NCBI GenBank assembly: GCA_017610225.1
Contig: JAFCCM010000002.1
Location: forward strand, 12,009 to 76,008
Direction: 5' to 3'
Length of the DNA stretch: 64,000 nucleotides
Source: Candidatus Aenigmatarchaeota archaeon
GTDB lineage: Archaea; Aenigmatarchaeota; Aenigmatarchaeia; CG10238-14
The notes under the pieces are model-generated. The model made no database searches, was not told where the DNA came from, and worked only from the letters and a program-made list of their open reading frames with translations. The translations under genes and the position numbers were made by a program. Within the stretch, counting starts at the first letter, position 1. The number at the start of each line of letters is the position of its first letter. This document shows positions 1-8,766 of this stretch, one piece after another.

Positions 1-829
1 CATGATATGGCATTGCATCCATGGGTAATCTTTTTTGTGATTCTCCAACATGAACATATCCCTTAGCTTCTATAAAATCTGGGTTTGCTTTTTCAATTAA
101 TTTAGCATATTCTTCTGGGTTAGTCATATTCAATCCTTTCACTAATGTTAGTCTGATGACCTTTCTGCAATTGAATGAGTTAAGTAGTTCTAATGTTTCA
201 TTTAATTTTTCCCATAATTTTGGTGTTAATGGCTGACATAATTGTTGATAAATTTTTTTGTTCGGTGATGGTAATGTGACATATAATTGAAATGGTTTTG
301 TCTCAAGAGATTCTAATCTTTCAGGAAAGGTTCCATTAGTCACAAGAAAAGAAATTATGTCCATTTTCTTAGCTTCTTCTATTAACCCCGATAGATGAGT
401 ATACATCGTCGGCTCTCCTGTTAAAGAAATTGCCATCATGTTTGGTGTTAATGCTTCTTTCCATTTTTTCTTATCCACTTTTTCAAAACCCTTGAATCCT
501 TGCAGCAATAGCCTTCTTTGCTCTATACATTTTTCTAGAATTTCTTTAGGTTCATCTAATTTGATACCTTCAAATGATTCCTTCCATGAAAATCCCCTAT
601 CACCTGAATGAAGTCTCCAGCAAAATAAGCAATTATGATTACAAAAAACAGAAGGTGACATCTGCATACATCTATGACTTTTGACAGGGGGATACCATCT
701 TTCTTTATAACAAACTTTTCCTTCAGACAAACTTTTTCTAGTCCATCTACAAGTCTTAACAACACTATGATTCCCAGCAAACCTGTAGCCTTGTTTGATA
801 AGTAGTTTTTTGAGATCTTTGTTTATCAT
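1..829 (-). CDS. taw1: 4-demethylwyosine synthase Taw1 (TYW1), 3' end outside window
   Basis: Radical SAM enzyme that builds the tricyclic wyosine base from m1G37 of tRNA-Phe, using pyruvate. The reading frame from 829 to the left edge is open. Near residues 15-60 it shows GNHSVVKTCRWTRKSL and KSHRCMQMSPSV, followed by CNHNCLFCWR, the CxxxCxxC iron-sulfur motif of the family. Later come SLTGEPTMYTHL and GYVHVGESQKRLP, both typical of TYW1. No FMN-binding flavodoxin domain precedes the radical SAM part, as usual for the archaeal form. About 276 residues are visible and the C-terminus lies beyond the edge. Its substrate is made by Trm5, also present here (42638-43462). Start chosen at the first ATG giving the conserved N-terminus. 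Confidence 0.9.
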   Translation of the reverse strand, partial: MINKDLKKLLIKQGYRFAGNHSVVKTCRWTRKSLSEGKVCYKERWYPPVKSHRCMQMSPSVFCNHNCLFCWRLHSGDRGFSWKESFEGIKLDEPKEILEKCIEQRRLLLQGFKGFEKVDKKKWKEALTPNMMAISLTGEPTMYTHLSGLIEEAKKMDIISFLVTNGTFPERLESLETKPFQLYVTLPSPNKKIYQQLCQPLTPKLWEKLNETLELLNSFNCRKVIRLTLVKGLNMTNPEEYAKLIEKANPDFIEAKGYVHVGESQKRLPMDAMPYH

Positions 830-877
830 ATTCAAAAGTAGTGATAATTGAAATATATAAAGTTAGTTAATAGAGAA

Positions 878-3220
878 TTAACCACATTCCATATCCTTCT
901 TCTGACCAGATGTTGACCATGTGATTAGATTTGACATAGATGAATCATCATATACCCAGTAAGATATTTTATGTGCTCCTGTAAGTGTATCACAGCAAAA
1001 TGTAATTGGAGTTTGAGTTGACCCTATGTTGATATTACCTAATCCTGATTTCCAGACTTTTCCATCAGTATCAGTCATTAAAAACATGACTATTTTCTTG
1101 GAAGAAGTGGTAGGATATTCAATGAAACATTCATAAAACCCTTCTGATACAGAGTTACAATCAAAGTTTGTCACTGTAAATTCGGTTGGAATAGTTGTTG
1201 TTGAAACGATTGTTGTAGTTGGTAGAGTAGTTGTAGTCGAAAATGTTGTAGTAGTTGGAATTGATATTGTAGAAGTAGAAGTAGATGTAGATGTTGTTGT
1301 CGTGGTTGATATAGAACATATATTAAACGTGCCATCTGTCTGCCACCCACTGACACAAAAACATTGCTCATTACATGTCTTCCATGTATAATAATAAACT
1401 GTACCAATAGGAGCATCATTAGGAATAGTCCAATCATAATACCAGTATTGTCTGGAGGAACTAAAGGTATTGACTTTACCACTAAAGTATTCCCATCCAT
1501 TACTTGAACTTTGATCAGTTCCTGCCCATATTCTAGGATTGCCATTTGGACATGTAGGAGAACCATACCTCATATCTTTATCCTCAGTGTTATCATCATT
1601 GGATTTCATATAGAACCTTACTTTATCTCCACGATACATACATTCACCAGTGGTTAATTGTCCTTTTTCTCTACCCACATTCCAATCCCATGCTTTGAGA
1701 TAGTTAATTGACGGAGTGGTTGCCCCAAGATGATAAGTAATATCAACAAATAATTTGTTAATTACTACTTCGCCAGAACCAGATTTTTTTATTCCTGCCT
1801 GCATTGCATCGAGTTCTGATGGTGTCCATTTTTGTCCAGTATAAGGATTTTTATTCCAACTTCTACATTTTGTTACCCATCCACCTCCGAAAGAATCTTT
1901 TGAGGCGGCATCATAAAGTGTGGAATGTGTGTAAACACTTAGATATGCAGAACCCCATCCTGCCGGTGATCTACCACCAACACATACCTTTAGAGTATCT
2001 ATGATATATTCAGAAGTTAATCCAGTATTATCAAGATTATACAAATCTCTTTGACCATCTACTGATTCAGTGACTTCAAAATCTGATCTCCTCACACAAT
2101 TCCAATTAGGGTAACAACCAACACCTTCCCATTGAGAATATAAACCAGTCCAATTAGGAAATAATGTTTTTAATTTTATTCCACCAGTTATAGTAGTAGT
2201 CGTTCCTGGGATAGTTGGTGGAGGATGTGATTCAACCCAGTCTACAAATGCTTCACCCACAGGTGTCAATTCATCTTTTAAAGGGGGGTAATTACCTGGT
2301 CCATGTAGACTTGGATTAAAGAGTGAACATCCTGGATAACCACCATTTAAACAAAACCAAGCAAATCTTTGAACTAATTTATAATCATCATTTGGATTAC
2401 CAGTATATAGATTACTTGACGTAGTCACATAATCAAAAGCTTCATTCAAATATTCAACATTATTCTGAAATGTCCCACCATCTCTTACACATGATTCAGT
2501 AATTATTAAATCTTTGTCCTGATCTCCCCATTCTTTCATTTTAGTTCTTAATCTAGGAACCCATGCTTTAAGAGAGTTATATCCACTATATACATTCATT
2601 CTATAAGCACCGATATCTGGATATGAACCATATTTAGCATTATATTTTTCCCTGAAGTCAGTAAATTTCACACCTTCATCATAATATTGAAGTGCCGCTG
2701 TTGCAAGTTTATAGGTTGGATTAATATTTTTTAACATTTCGTAACAGTTGTGATAATCTTCAACGTATGAATCAATGTTATTTATAGGATAGCCAAATTC
2801 ATTTCCAATCATAAATGTAGTCCCATTAGGATAAATTTCCAAATGACTGTTCACATAATTTTTGAAATTATTACTACATCTACCACTATAAAGCATAGGG
2901 AAAAATTCCATTCCTTCCGGTACTATAACACCTCTTCCATCATGACCTGCACCATACCCCCAAGTAAAAAACCAACCAGCTCCGAGATTTTCATAATCAT
3001 ACCAATCAATATAATCTGCTGGGGAATGTGAATGTACACCAACACCTAATCTAGGTATTTTGGTAGGAATTGAAGTAGAAGATCCAAAAAAATTCCTGAA
3101 AAAATTCTTAATACCATCAAAAATATTACCTTCGTTCTTTGTAATATCATCCAAACTCAAAGCGTAAATAAGACTACAACTGAATAGAATAATAACAAGT
3201 AGGAAAATAACTTTCTTCAT
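878..3220 (-). CDS. Secreted multidomain protein with TIM-barrel glycosidase-like domain
   Basis: 780-residue exported protein of unknown substrate. It begins with a signal peptide (KKVIFLLVIILFSCSLIYA). Residues about 55-335 look like a clan-A glycoside hydrolase barrel: the acid/base candidate lies in FMIGNEFGYP and the nucleophile candidate in LIITESCVRDG. Two Trp/Cys-rich beta-type regions follow (about 345-500 and 505-660). A Thr/Ser-rich linker (about 663-710) probably carries glycans, and a Cys-containing C-terminal domain follows. No C-terminal anchor is visible. The barrel resembles the one in the pilin-like protein at 24594-25901, which keeps equivalent YNEP and ITETG motifs. A TTTTAAT element about 25 bp before the ATG suggests a leaderless transcript. 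Glycosidase activity is inferred. Confidence 0.7.
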   Translation of the reverse strand: MKKVIFLLVIILFSCSLIYALSLDDITKNEGNIFDGIKNFFRNFFGSSTSIPTKIPRLGVGVHSHSPADYIDWYDYENLGAGWFFTWGYGAGHDGRGVIVPEGMEFFPMLYSGRCSNNFKNYVNSHLEIYPNGTTFMIGNEFGYPINNIDSYVEDYHNCYEMLKNINPTYKLATAALQYYDEGVKFTDFREKYNAKYGSYPDIGAYRMNVYSGYNSLKAWVPRLRTKMKEWGDQDKDLIITESCVRDGGTFQNNVEYLNEAFDYVTTSSNLYTGNPNDDYKLVQRFAWFCLNGGYPGCSLFNPSLHGPGNYPPLKDELTPVGEAFVDWVESHPPPTIPGTTTTITGGIKLKTLFPNWTGLYSQWEGVGCYPNWNCVRRSDFEVTESVDGQRDLYNLDNTGLTSEYIIDTLKVCVGGRSPAGWGSAYLSVYTHSTLYDAASKDSFGGGWVTKCRSWNKNPYTGQKWTPSELDAMQAGIKKSGSGEVVINKLFVDITYHLGATTPSINYLKAWDWNVGREKGQLTTGECMYRGDKVRFYMKSNDDNTEDKDMRYGSPTCPNGNPRIWAGTDQSSSNGWEYFSGKVNTFSSSRQYWYYDWTIPNDAPIGTVYYYTWKTCNEQCFCVSGWQTDGTFNICSISTTTTTSTSTSTSTISIPTTTTFSTTTTLPTTTIVSTTTIPTEFTVTNFDCNSVSEGFYECFIEYPTTSSKKIVMFLMTDTDGKVWKSGLGNINIGSTQTPITFCCDTLTGAHKISYWVYDDSSMSNLITWSTSGQKKDMECG

Positions 3221-3256
3221 ATAATTAATTTATAATTCTGAATTAAAAGCATTGAC

Positions 3257-3691
3257 CTAAACTCTAACTTTAATATCAGTCTCAACATACCCACAATAAG
3301 ACTTAGCAAAAACAGTAAGAGTATAATTCCCTTCTGATCCAAAAGTAGGACTGATATAAACAAAAATATCTTCTGATTGACCCTGTTCCAATTTCATTTT
3401 GAATGGTCTAGTTGCAACCCACTTAGGTCCTTTCACTCCTATTCTAAATTCATCTTCAAATCCATTGTTTGCTATATTAACTTTGATTAATTTCCCTTGA
3501 CCTATTTCAAGAATAGATGAATAAGTTTCTGGGACCAAATCAACAGAAAAATGTTCACAATATTCTGGTCTTCTGGTAATTTTTGGTAAAATTCTGTAAA
3601 CCATCCACCCAAATAAACTAACAACCATTACCAAAGCTACTAATGTAAAAATAAACGCCAACATACTGTTTGTTTTCATTTTTGTCTTCAC
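3257..3691 (-). CDS. Membrane-anchored single Ig-like (NEW3/CARDB-type) domain protein
   Basis: 144 residues: one N-terminal membrane segment (about 10-33) and one extracytoplasmic beta-sandwich-like domain. The domain is homologous to the last repeat of the 517-residue protein upstream: compare GPKWVATRPFKMKLEQGQ and IFVYISPTFGSEG here with ATWVAIRPDKLTLSPNES and IFVYYSPEYGSSG there. The start is GTG, inside a GTGA overlap with the 52-residue gene before it, so the two are likely translationally coupled. It probably serves as a surface scaffold or adhesion partner; no catalytic residues are visible. Confidence 0.75.
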   Translation of the reverse strand: MKTKMKTNSMLAFIFTLVALVMVVSLFGWMVYRILPKITRRPEYCEHFSVDLVPETYSSILEIGQGKLIKVNIANNGFEDEFRIGVKGPKWVATRPFKMKLEQGQSEDIFVYISPTFGSEGNYTLTVFAKSYCGYVETDIKVRV

Positions 3692-3846
3692 CGTAGCAGT
3701 TTAACTATAACATAGATTAGATCTATTACCCCCACTAGAAGACCTGTTAAAACAATGAATTTACCTAAGCCTGATTTGACTTTAGCTTCCAAAGCTACTG
3801 CTAAGAAGACTAGAAAACTTGCAGTTAATAAAATTATTTCTATCAT
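3688..3846 (-). CDS. Small two-helix membrane protein (52 aa)
   Basis: A short gene between two surface-protein genes. The product starts MIEIILLTASFLVFLAVALE, has a short basic loop (KVKSGLGK), and a second hydrophobic segment (FIVLTGLLVGVIDLIYVIV), ending KLLR. The ATG follows the upstream stop after one base, and its own TGA overlaps the downstream GTG start (GTGA). This tight packing on both sides is the main evidence that it is real. Function unknown; a membrane partner of the two Ig-like proteins is likely. Confidence 0.75.
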   Translation of the reverse strand: MIEIILLTASFLVFLAVALEAKVKSGLGKFIVLTGLLVGVIDLIYVIVKLLR

Positions 3847-3847
3847 T

Positions 3848-5401
3848 TCAATCCCTCATTACTATGAAATAAATTATTGCAAGAATTATTAACGCGATAA
3901 CAAACCCAACAATTAGAGATAATACCATTTTATTCAATCCTAATCCTTCAACTCTTTGAGTTATGTTTAGACTAAAATATTCTATTTTTTCCCAAACTTC
4001 TCCGAACATCCCTGTTGGTTTTGTTATATTAACTTCTGGTGGTTCTGGAAATTCTTCAGTTGTTGTTGTCATATTTGCTTCAGTAACATTTTCTTCAAGT
4101 ATTGTAGTTGGAATCTCTTGTGTAGTTGTTGTTACATTCTCTTCAACAACATTAACTCGAATAATTTCTTCGTCAACTGCATTTTCAGCCTTGGCAGTCA
4201 ATTGGATATCATACTCACCTGAAGACCCATATTCTGGACTATAGTAAACAAAAATATTTTGTGACTCGTTTGGGGATAATGTCAATTTGTCAGGTCTGAT
4301 AGCAACCCAAGTTGCACTTGCTTCAATATCAAATGTATTTGGTCTTGTCCCAACATTTTTAACAGATGGTTTTGTCAATTTTCCTGTTCCTGATTTAATT
4401 GTCATATCATCAACATCTAGTTTAAGATCAACACCAAAACATTTCTCAACTATAAACTCCACGAGACCTTCCTGTCGATCTGTATCTGAAGAAATGACAA
4501 ATGATATTTCGTAAACACCCTCTTCTTCTCTAACAAATGTTACTTTAAAATATTGGCTTTGACCTGGTTCTAAATCAATAATATCAGAATAACCTAGTTC
4601 TTCTATGCTAACTTCATAACTATCTTTCTTTATTCCTGTATTTACAACAGTTATTTGAAATTCTTCTTCAACATTAGCACAAGTTCTGACTTCTTTTGGA
4701 TAATCTATTCCAAAACTGAAGCATTTTATTTTTTGTATATTTGATAAAGATAAAGTAGAAGCATAACTATTTGTTGATTCTACATCTACATTTAGAATAT
4801 AAATTTTCTCCTGAGTATCACAAGCTGAATCAATAGTAACAGGAATTTGTTTGGTTTCATTTGGTTCAAGTATGAAACTTTCTATTTCAACATTAACAAT
4901 ATCCACTGCATCACCAGATAAAGTCAAGTCAAGGTTTTCAGAATATTTTCCTGTATTTTTAACAACTATCATTGTATGGTCTTCTTCGCATACACATGAA
5001 CTTATTCGACTAGGAATTGACACTTGAATTTCATGTTCTTTAACTATATTTAACTTGAATTCAACAGAAACATTGTTGACAATAATCTCTCCAGTATATG
5101 AATTCTGTTCGGTTGGCTGGGGAGTAATAAATAGATAAACTTTTTTAGTCTCACTTGATTCTATACTAATGAATTCATGACTCAAAGAATACCAATCTTC
5201 TGGTATACCTTGAACAGAAACTGTAAAAGTTTTTTCTACCAGACCTTCATTCTCAATCAATATATCATATATAGCAATTTCATAAGGGTCAACATACAAT
5301 TCCTCTGGTGAAACATTAAGAGAAATATTCGAATTCTGTGCAAAAGCACCATTTAGTAAAGCAAGACTTAAAATCATACCAAGTACTACATATGTTTTCA
5401 T
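3848..5401 (-). CDS. Surface protein with tandem Ig-like (COG1470/NEW3-type) repeats and C-terminal TM anchor
   Basis: 517 residues: signal peptide (YVVLGMILSLALLNGAFA), then about four beta-sandwich repeats resembling the alpha-galactosidase NEW3/CARDB class. Recurring features are VxNxG turns and paired cysteines. A Thr/Glu-rich stalk (about 415-455) carries many NxT/S sequons. A C-terminal membrane helix (about 488-512) is followed by MRD. This is the usual build of an archaeal wall-less cell-surface protein. It is first in a three-gene operon with 3688-3846 and 3257-3691. Binding partner unknown. Confidence 0.75.
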   Translation of the reverse strand: MKTYVVLGMILSLALLNGAFAQNSNISLNVSPEELYVDPYEIAIYDILIENEGLVEKTFTVSVQGIPEDWYSLSHEFISIESSETKKVYLFITPQPTEQNSYTGEIIVNNVSVEFKLNIVKEHEIQVSIPSRISSCVCEEDHTMIVVKNTGKYSENLDLTLSGDAVDIVNVEIESFILEPNETKQIPVTIDSACDTQEKIYILNVDVESTNSYASTLSLSNIQKIKCFSFGIDYPKEVRTCANVEEEFQITVVNTGIKKDSYEVSIEELGYSDIIDLEPGQSQYFKVTFVREEEGVYEISFVISSDTDRQEGLVEFIVEKCFGVDLKLDVDDMTIKSGTGKLTKPSVKNVGTRPNTFDIEASATWVAIRPDKLTLSPNESQNIFVYYSPEYGSSGEYDIQLTAKAENAVDEEIIRVNVVEENVTTTTQEIPTTILEENVTEANMTTTTEEFPEPPEVNITKPTGMFGEVWEKIEYFSLNITQRVEGLGLNKMVLSLIVGFVIALIILAIIYFIVMRD

Positions 5402-5534
5402 AACTATCGATAAATAACACTCAAATTAAACATTTAATCCTTTTCTGCGTAAGATTTAAGAATATTAATGTAATTTAAGAAGTAAGTTTTATTATATTAG
5501 ATAGGAAATTATGAGTGGCAATTAGTTAAAAAGA

Positions 5535-5549
5535 TTTAATAATATATGT
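5535..5549 (+). promoter_or_regulatory. TATA box of the tRNA-Thr gene
   Basis: The AT stretch TTTAATAATATATG lies about 20-30 bp upstream of the first base of tRNA-Thr at 5566, the expected spacing for archaeal TBP/TFB promoters. Seen in sequence; the assignment is inferred. Confidence 0.5.
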
Positions 5550-5565
5550 AATAAATTAATGGCAT

Positions 5566-5637
5566 GCCTCTGTAGCTCAATGGTAGAGCAATTCCCTTGT
5601 AAGGAATAGGTTATGGGTTCAAGTCCCATCGGGGGCT
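5566..5637 (+). tRNA. tRNA-Thr (anticodon TGT)
   Basis: A 72-nt cloverleaf without intron. Acceptor GCCTCTG pairs with CGGGGGC (two G-U pairs). The D arm is GCTC/GAGC. The anticodon arm is ATTCC-CTTGTAA-GGAAT, with TGT in the loop. The T arm is ATGGG-TTCAAGT-CCCAT. The discriminator base is T, as in archaeal tRNA-Thr. CCA is not encoded. Confidence 0.95.
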
Positions 5638-5748
5638 TTCCTGTAGATAATGAGTTAAGGGTCGTCGCTCTTTGAGTATCTAGGTGATAGATTGTTCCAT
5701 TTATCAAAATAACATTTATATCATGAAGTTCTAAATTAATGTATTAAG

Positions 5749-5937
5749 ATGATGAAAATGAAATCAAAATACAGAGTTCACCGATTTGATATTAAGATGA
5801 CAACAGACCAAAGTAGATTAGAAAAATTTCTGAATAATTTAGAAGGTGAAGTTGTATCAATCATTCCTAATTCCACTAATTCGATGATAGGACATGGTGC
5901 TAAGGTAGATTTTCTTCTCATTGTGGAGAAAAAATAG
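5749..5937 (+). CDS. Small conserved-looking protein of unknown function (62 aa)
   Basis: Sequence begins MMKMKSKYRVHRFDIKM, then a predicted helix (DQSRLEKFLNNLEG) and a strand-rich end (VVSIIPNS, KVDFLLIVEKK). The alternation suggests a small ferredoxin-like alpha/beta fold, but no family is recognised. A TATA-like CATTTATATC about 30 bp upstream suits a leaderless or nearly leaderless mRNA. It may be cotranscribed with the small membrane gene that follows. Confidence 0.6.
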   Translation: MMKMKSKYRVHRFDIKMTTDQSRLEKFLNNLEGEVVSIIPNSTNSMIGHGAKVDFLLIVEKK

Positions 5938-5994
5938 ATTAAATAAGTTTTTATTTTGAGAAGAGAAATTAAGATTATAAGGAGGGGATAAATA

Positions 5995-6162
5995 ATGAAA
6001 AAATCTGGTCTGGCAATAGGTGTATTTAACGGTATTGGTCTTGGATTATTATTAGGAAGTGAGTTTTCTGGAAGAATTATTACCATCTTAGGGGCAATTA
6101 TAGTATTCGTCTCTTTATGTTCTATGTGTATATTGTCACACAAAACCAAAAAGAAAAAATAA
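5995..6162 (+). CDS. Small membrane protein (55 aa), strong SD
   Basis: The product MKKSGLAIGVFNGIGLGLLL... has two hydrophobic segments separated by GSEFSGR and a lysine-rich tail (HKTKKKK). A strong Shine-Dalgarno stretch GGAGGGGAT (5981-5989) precedes the ATG, rare in this window and good evidence for translation. Function unknown. Confidence 0.65.
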   Translation: MKKSGLAIGVFNGIGLGLLLGSEFSGRIITILGAIIVFVSLCSMCILSHKTKKKK

Positions 6163-6182
6163 TTAAGAAAAAAGGAAAAAAA

Positions 6183-6902
6183 CTACCTTTTAAACAACCA
6201 TCCAAACAGTCCTTTACTCTTCTTTTCTTTCTGTGCTAATTCCTGTAACCTGTTCTGTTCCTGTTCCATTTGTTGAATTTGTTCCTGTAGAACTTGTTTT
6301 AGTTCCTCATCTTCTCTAATCTGTTCTTTCAGTATTTTAAGCTCCTGTATTCTCTCTTTATTACTAATTACTTCCTGTTCTATTTCTTCAGCTGATTCTT
6401 CATCACCACCAACAAGAATTCTCAAAATAACTGATCTTTTGTCTATTTTTTCTTCTGCTATTATAGTTGATTGAACTGAATTATTAAATTCTCTTGCTAT
6501 TTCAGATACGTTCTGTCCTATTCCACCTTTCTGGTCCAATAGGTCTCTCATGCCTAACAAATTATGAACAGCTTCTCTTACCATATTCTGGTTTCTATAA
6601 ACTTTCTGTTCCTTTTCTGGCATTGATTCCAATTCATTTTTCATCTCTTGCTTTCTCTCTTGAATTTGTTGTTTTAATTCTGTTGTATTCCGTGCCATTA
6701 CTCTGCTTTGTTCGTTTTGCTGGCTTCCTGATTCTTCCCCATCTCCTTGATTGGATCCTTGATTTTGATTATCTACTGTATCGTCAGTTGTTGGTATTAT
6801 GGTGTCTGACCCATTCCCTTGGGACCCAGATTCTTCATTTTTTGCTAACACAAAGGCCGGTAACAAAAGTAATATTAAACTCATTGTCAAAATCTTCTTC
6901 AT
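6183..6902 (-). CDS. Secreted Gln/Glu-rich coiled-coil protein
   Basis: 239 residues: signal peptide (ILTMSLILLLLPAFVLA), a low-complexity region rich in Gly/Ser/Asn/Gln/Glu (about 22-65), then helical coiled-coil sequence to the end (TELKQQIQERKQEM, EQEVISNKERIQEL, QEQIQQMEQEQNRL). The C-terminus KSKGLFGWLFKR is amphipathic and aromatic, possibly a membrane-binding tail; the protein at 56321-57001 ends similarly (FNWISGLFNR). No enzyme motif. Probably an envelope structural or stress protein. Confidence 0.65.
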   Translation of the reverse strand: MKKILTMSLILLLLPAFVLAKNEESGSQGNGSDTIIPTTDDTVDNQNQGSNQGDGEESGSQQNEQSRVMARNTTELKQQIQERKQEMKNELESMPEKEQKVYRNQNMVREAVHNLLGMRDLLDQKGGIGQNVSEIAREFNNSVQSTIIAEEKIDKRSVILRILVGGDEESAEEIEQEVISNKERIQELKILKEQIREDEELKQVLQEQIQQMEQEQNRLQELAQKEKKSKGLFGWLFKR

Positions 6903-6990
6903 TTAATCACATATAATTATTTGGTTATTCTACTCAAAAAGGTTAGTATAAATATTCTCTGATTTTGTTGAAAAGGAAAAAAGAAAAAAA

Positions 6991-7449
6991 TTATCTCCCA
7001 ATTCTTCCCATGTTCTTTCCTAAATTGTCGCAATTTCCGTCATTATCTGCATCGACAAAATATTGTCCTTTCATTCCACTACCTTGCCCTTGACCACTAT
7101 TAGAACCTCTGTTCATTGTTCTCTGACCCAATCCAAGTTCAGCTCTTATATTATTTGCTGTCTCTGAATCTCCATTTTGATTTGCTTCATGTAATCTTAC
7201 AAACATATCAAAGTTATCCTCATTGATTACTTGGAATATTTTTCCTCTGATTGGGAGGTTGTTTTCTTCCCTTATTGTAATCCATGTATTGTAGTCCCTG
7301 TTTTCAATTGCTGCTTCTAATTGTTCATGTATTTCTTCGTTGTAGTTTGGACCTTTAACTAAGAAGTCACCTCTATATGCTATGACTCCTGTTATTCCTA
7401 CCAATGCGAGAGTGATTATTGCAAACAATCCAATTATTTTCTTTTCCAT
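6991..7449 (-). CDS. Exported small protein with EF-hand-like calcium loop
   Basis: 152 residues starting MEKKIIGLFAIITLALVGIT. This ATG was chosen because GAGGTGA lies just upstream; a longer frame adds ten unlikely residues. After the signal/anchor comes a helical domain (about 25-105; NYNTWITIREENNLP-type), then a Gly/Gln/Ser-rich linker, then FVDADNDGNCDNLG, a DxDxDGxC loop like those of EF-hands and dockerin-type calcium sites. Divergent from the regulator at 7586. Possibly calcium-responsive envelope protein; inferred. Confidence 0.65.
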   Translation of the reverse strand: MEKKIIGLFAIITLALVGITGVIAYRGDFLVKGPNYNEEIHEQLEAAIENRDYNTWITIREENNLPIRGKIFQVINEDNFDMFVRLHEANQNGDSETANNIRAELGLGQRTMNRGSNSGQGQGSGMKGQYFVDADNDGNCDNLGKNMGRIGR

Positions 7450-7537
7450 TTTCTTCACCTCATTTTTTTTCGTAATCAAATTAAGGTTGAAACTATACTT
7501 ATGATTTCATGAAACTATGAGAATTTTTCTGAAACTA

Positions 7538-7566
7538 AGTTTCACTTTAGTGAAACTATTTAACTT
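7538..7566 (+). promoter_or_regulatory. Palindrome and TATA box upstream of the wHTH regulator
   Basis: AGTTTCAC-TTTA-GTGAAACT (7538-7557) is a perfect 8-bp inverted repeat. It overlaps a TATA-like CTATTTAACTT about 25 bp before the ATG at 7586. Three GAAACTA copies occur at 7511, 7531 and 7552. Likely an operator for this regulator and/or the divergent 6991-7449 gene. Confidence 0.55.
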
Positions 7567-7585
7567 ATTATTACCTACTTTTGTC

Positions 7586-8122
7586 ATGGCAACAAACAGG
7601 AAAATAATATTAGCATTATCAATAGTAATGCTGTTTTCATTGATAACTGTAATGTTCACCCTTTACATACAGTCAAGAAGACCCTCACGACTAGATCCAA
7701 TCGTTTTCGAGGAGATGACAACTGAAGAAATAATAGATTATTTTCAAGAGAGGCAATCCTCGAGACCAGTGCCAATGTTCTATTTCATTCCTGTTATTGG
7801 ATTCTCTGGACTTTTAGTCGGAACTTTAGTATATTATATACTTTCTGAAAAGATTATAATCAAAGAGAAACAACTTGAGGGCAACACTAAAATAATTCTA
7901 AAACTTCTTGATTCAAAAGAGAAATTTATTATTGAAAAACTACTTGAAGAAAATGGAAAAGTATACCAATCAGAATTAAATTATTTACCTGGAATGACCA
8001 AAGTCAAAGCACATAGGATTTTGGAAAAATTAAAAACAAGAGGAATAATCAAGAAAGAAAAATTGGGTAAAATAAACATGATTAGGCTGGAAGACAGTAT
8101 ATATGAATCCCTGAAAAAATAG
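7586..8122 (+). CDS. Membrane-associated winged-helix transcription regulator
   Basis: 178 residues. Two membrane helices (about 7-28 and 67-90) flank an external loop. The cytoplasmic C-terminal third has a winged-helix pattern: SKEKFIIEKLLEENGKVYQ, SELNYLPGMTKVKAHRILEK, GIIKKEKLGKINMIRL. This is the layout of COG2512-type membrane-bound archaeal regulators. An in-frame ATG at 7517 exists, but it would put the palindrome inside the gene; the start at 7586 sits 25 bp from a TATA box, giving a leaderless mRNA. Its targets may include its own operator and the divergent secreted protein. Confidence 0.75.
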   Translation: MATNRKIILALSIVMLFSLITVMFTLYIQSRRPSRLDPIVFEEMTTEEIIDYFQERQSSRPVPMFYFIPVIGFSGLLVGTLVYYILSEKIIIKEKQLEGNTKIILKLLDSKEKFIIEKLLEENGKVYQSELNYLPGMTKVKAHRILEKLKTRGIIKKEKLGKINMIRLEDSIYESLKK

Positions 8123-8232
8123 TTTGATTTCTCAATAAAAATCGTTGGAAGAAAATCTGATTTCAATTCTCACCAAGAACAAGTTTTATCTCCTCTTAAT
8201 CACAAAAATAATAGAAATTCCTGCTCTAGAAA

Positions 8233-8631
8233 TTAATCTAAAATAAGTCCAGTACATCTCCAGTTAATATATGCGGTTTCAGTATCTCCCCTTACAACGC
8301 AAGCAGGACTACAACCTGATTTTTCCAAGTCTAGACCAATCCACCATGTTCTTGTTACTTGATTGTAAAAATAATTATCAATAAGTCTCCCTTCATCTGT
8401 ACATTCACTATTTTCCGCTATTTCTAGCGCTTCTTTAATAGTCATTTTGGATTCTAGCTCCTCTGTAAAAGTTTCTCCATTAGCTCTGCACTGCCTAGGA
8501 TAACTTTCCATTACTGGATTTCCTGCATTCACACAATCTTCAAAACTGTTAATTGATTTCAGTTTAGTACAGCCAGATATTCCAACTACTAATAGAATTA
8601 AGATAATAGATGCCAAAATCTTATTTAACAT
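8233..8631 (-). CDS. Lipoprotein with conserved 'NPVMESYPRQC' domain
   Basis: 132 residues with a lipoprotein signal (IILILLVVGISGC; lipobox cysteine about residue 21). Next comes FEDCVNAGNPVMESYPRQCR, a small cysteine motif I recall from many uncharacterised archaeal and CPR-bacterial lipoproteins, and a second module with WWIGLDLEKSGCSPACVV. Four conserved-looking cysteines suggest disulfides outside the cell. Function unknown. Confidence 0.7.
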   Translation of the reverse strand: MLNKILASIILILLVVGISGCTKLKSINSFEDCVNAGNPVMESYPRQCRANGETFTEELESKMTIKEALEIAENSECTDEGRLIDNYFYNQVTRTWWIGLDLEKSGCSPACVVRGDTETAYINWRCTGLILD

Positions 8632-8766
8632 TCTTTCTTACTAAATCGATTTATTTGGATTAGTCTATATAAAACATACTGTTTATGTATGGTAAAGACC
8701 GAAAGATATTATGAAAAACCATTTAAACTTAAAGAAACAAGATATTAGCGAGAGGTTCAAGAATAA

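Noticed and set aside
1171..1566. Antisense frame (131 aa) within the secreted glycosidase-like gene
   Set aside because: It is the shadow of the Thr-rich region of 878-3220 on the same strand but another frame, giving repetitive Leu/Gln sequence with no family features.
4287..4514. Plus-strand frames inside 3848-5401
   Set aside because: They are Ser/Thr/Val-rich shadows of the Ig-like protein; no start signals or domain patterns.
5522..5707. Minus-strand frame across the tRNA-Thr gene
   Set aside because: It reads through the tRNA and carries the kind of tRNA-derived peptide (PMGLEPITYSLQGNCSTIEL) that often creates false protein calls.
5778..6149. Minus-strand 123-aa frame opposite the two small genes at 5749 and 5995
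   Set aside because: The plus-strand genes have a TATA box and a strong SD; the minus frame has no such support.
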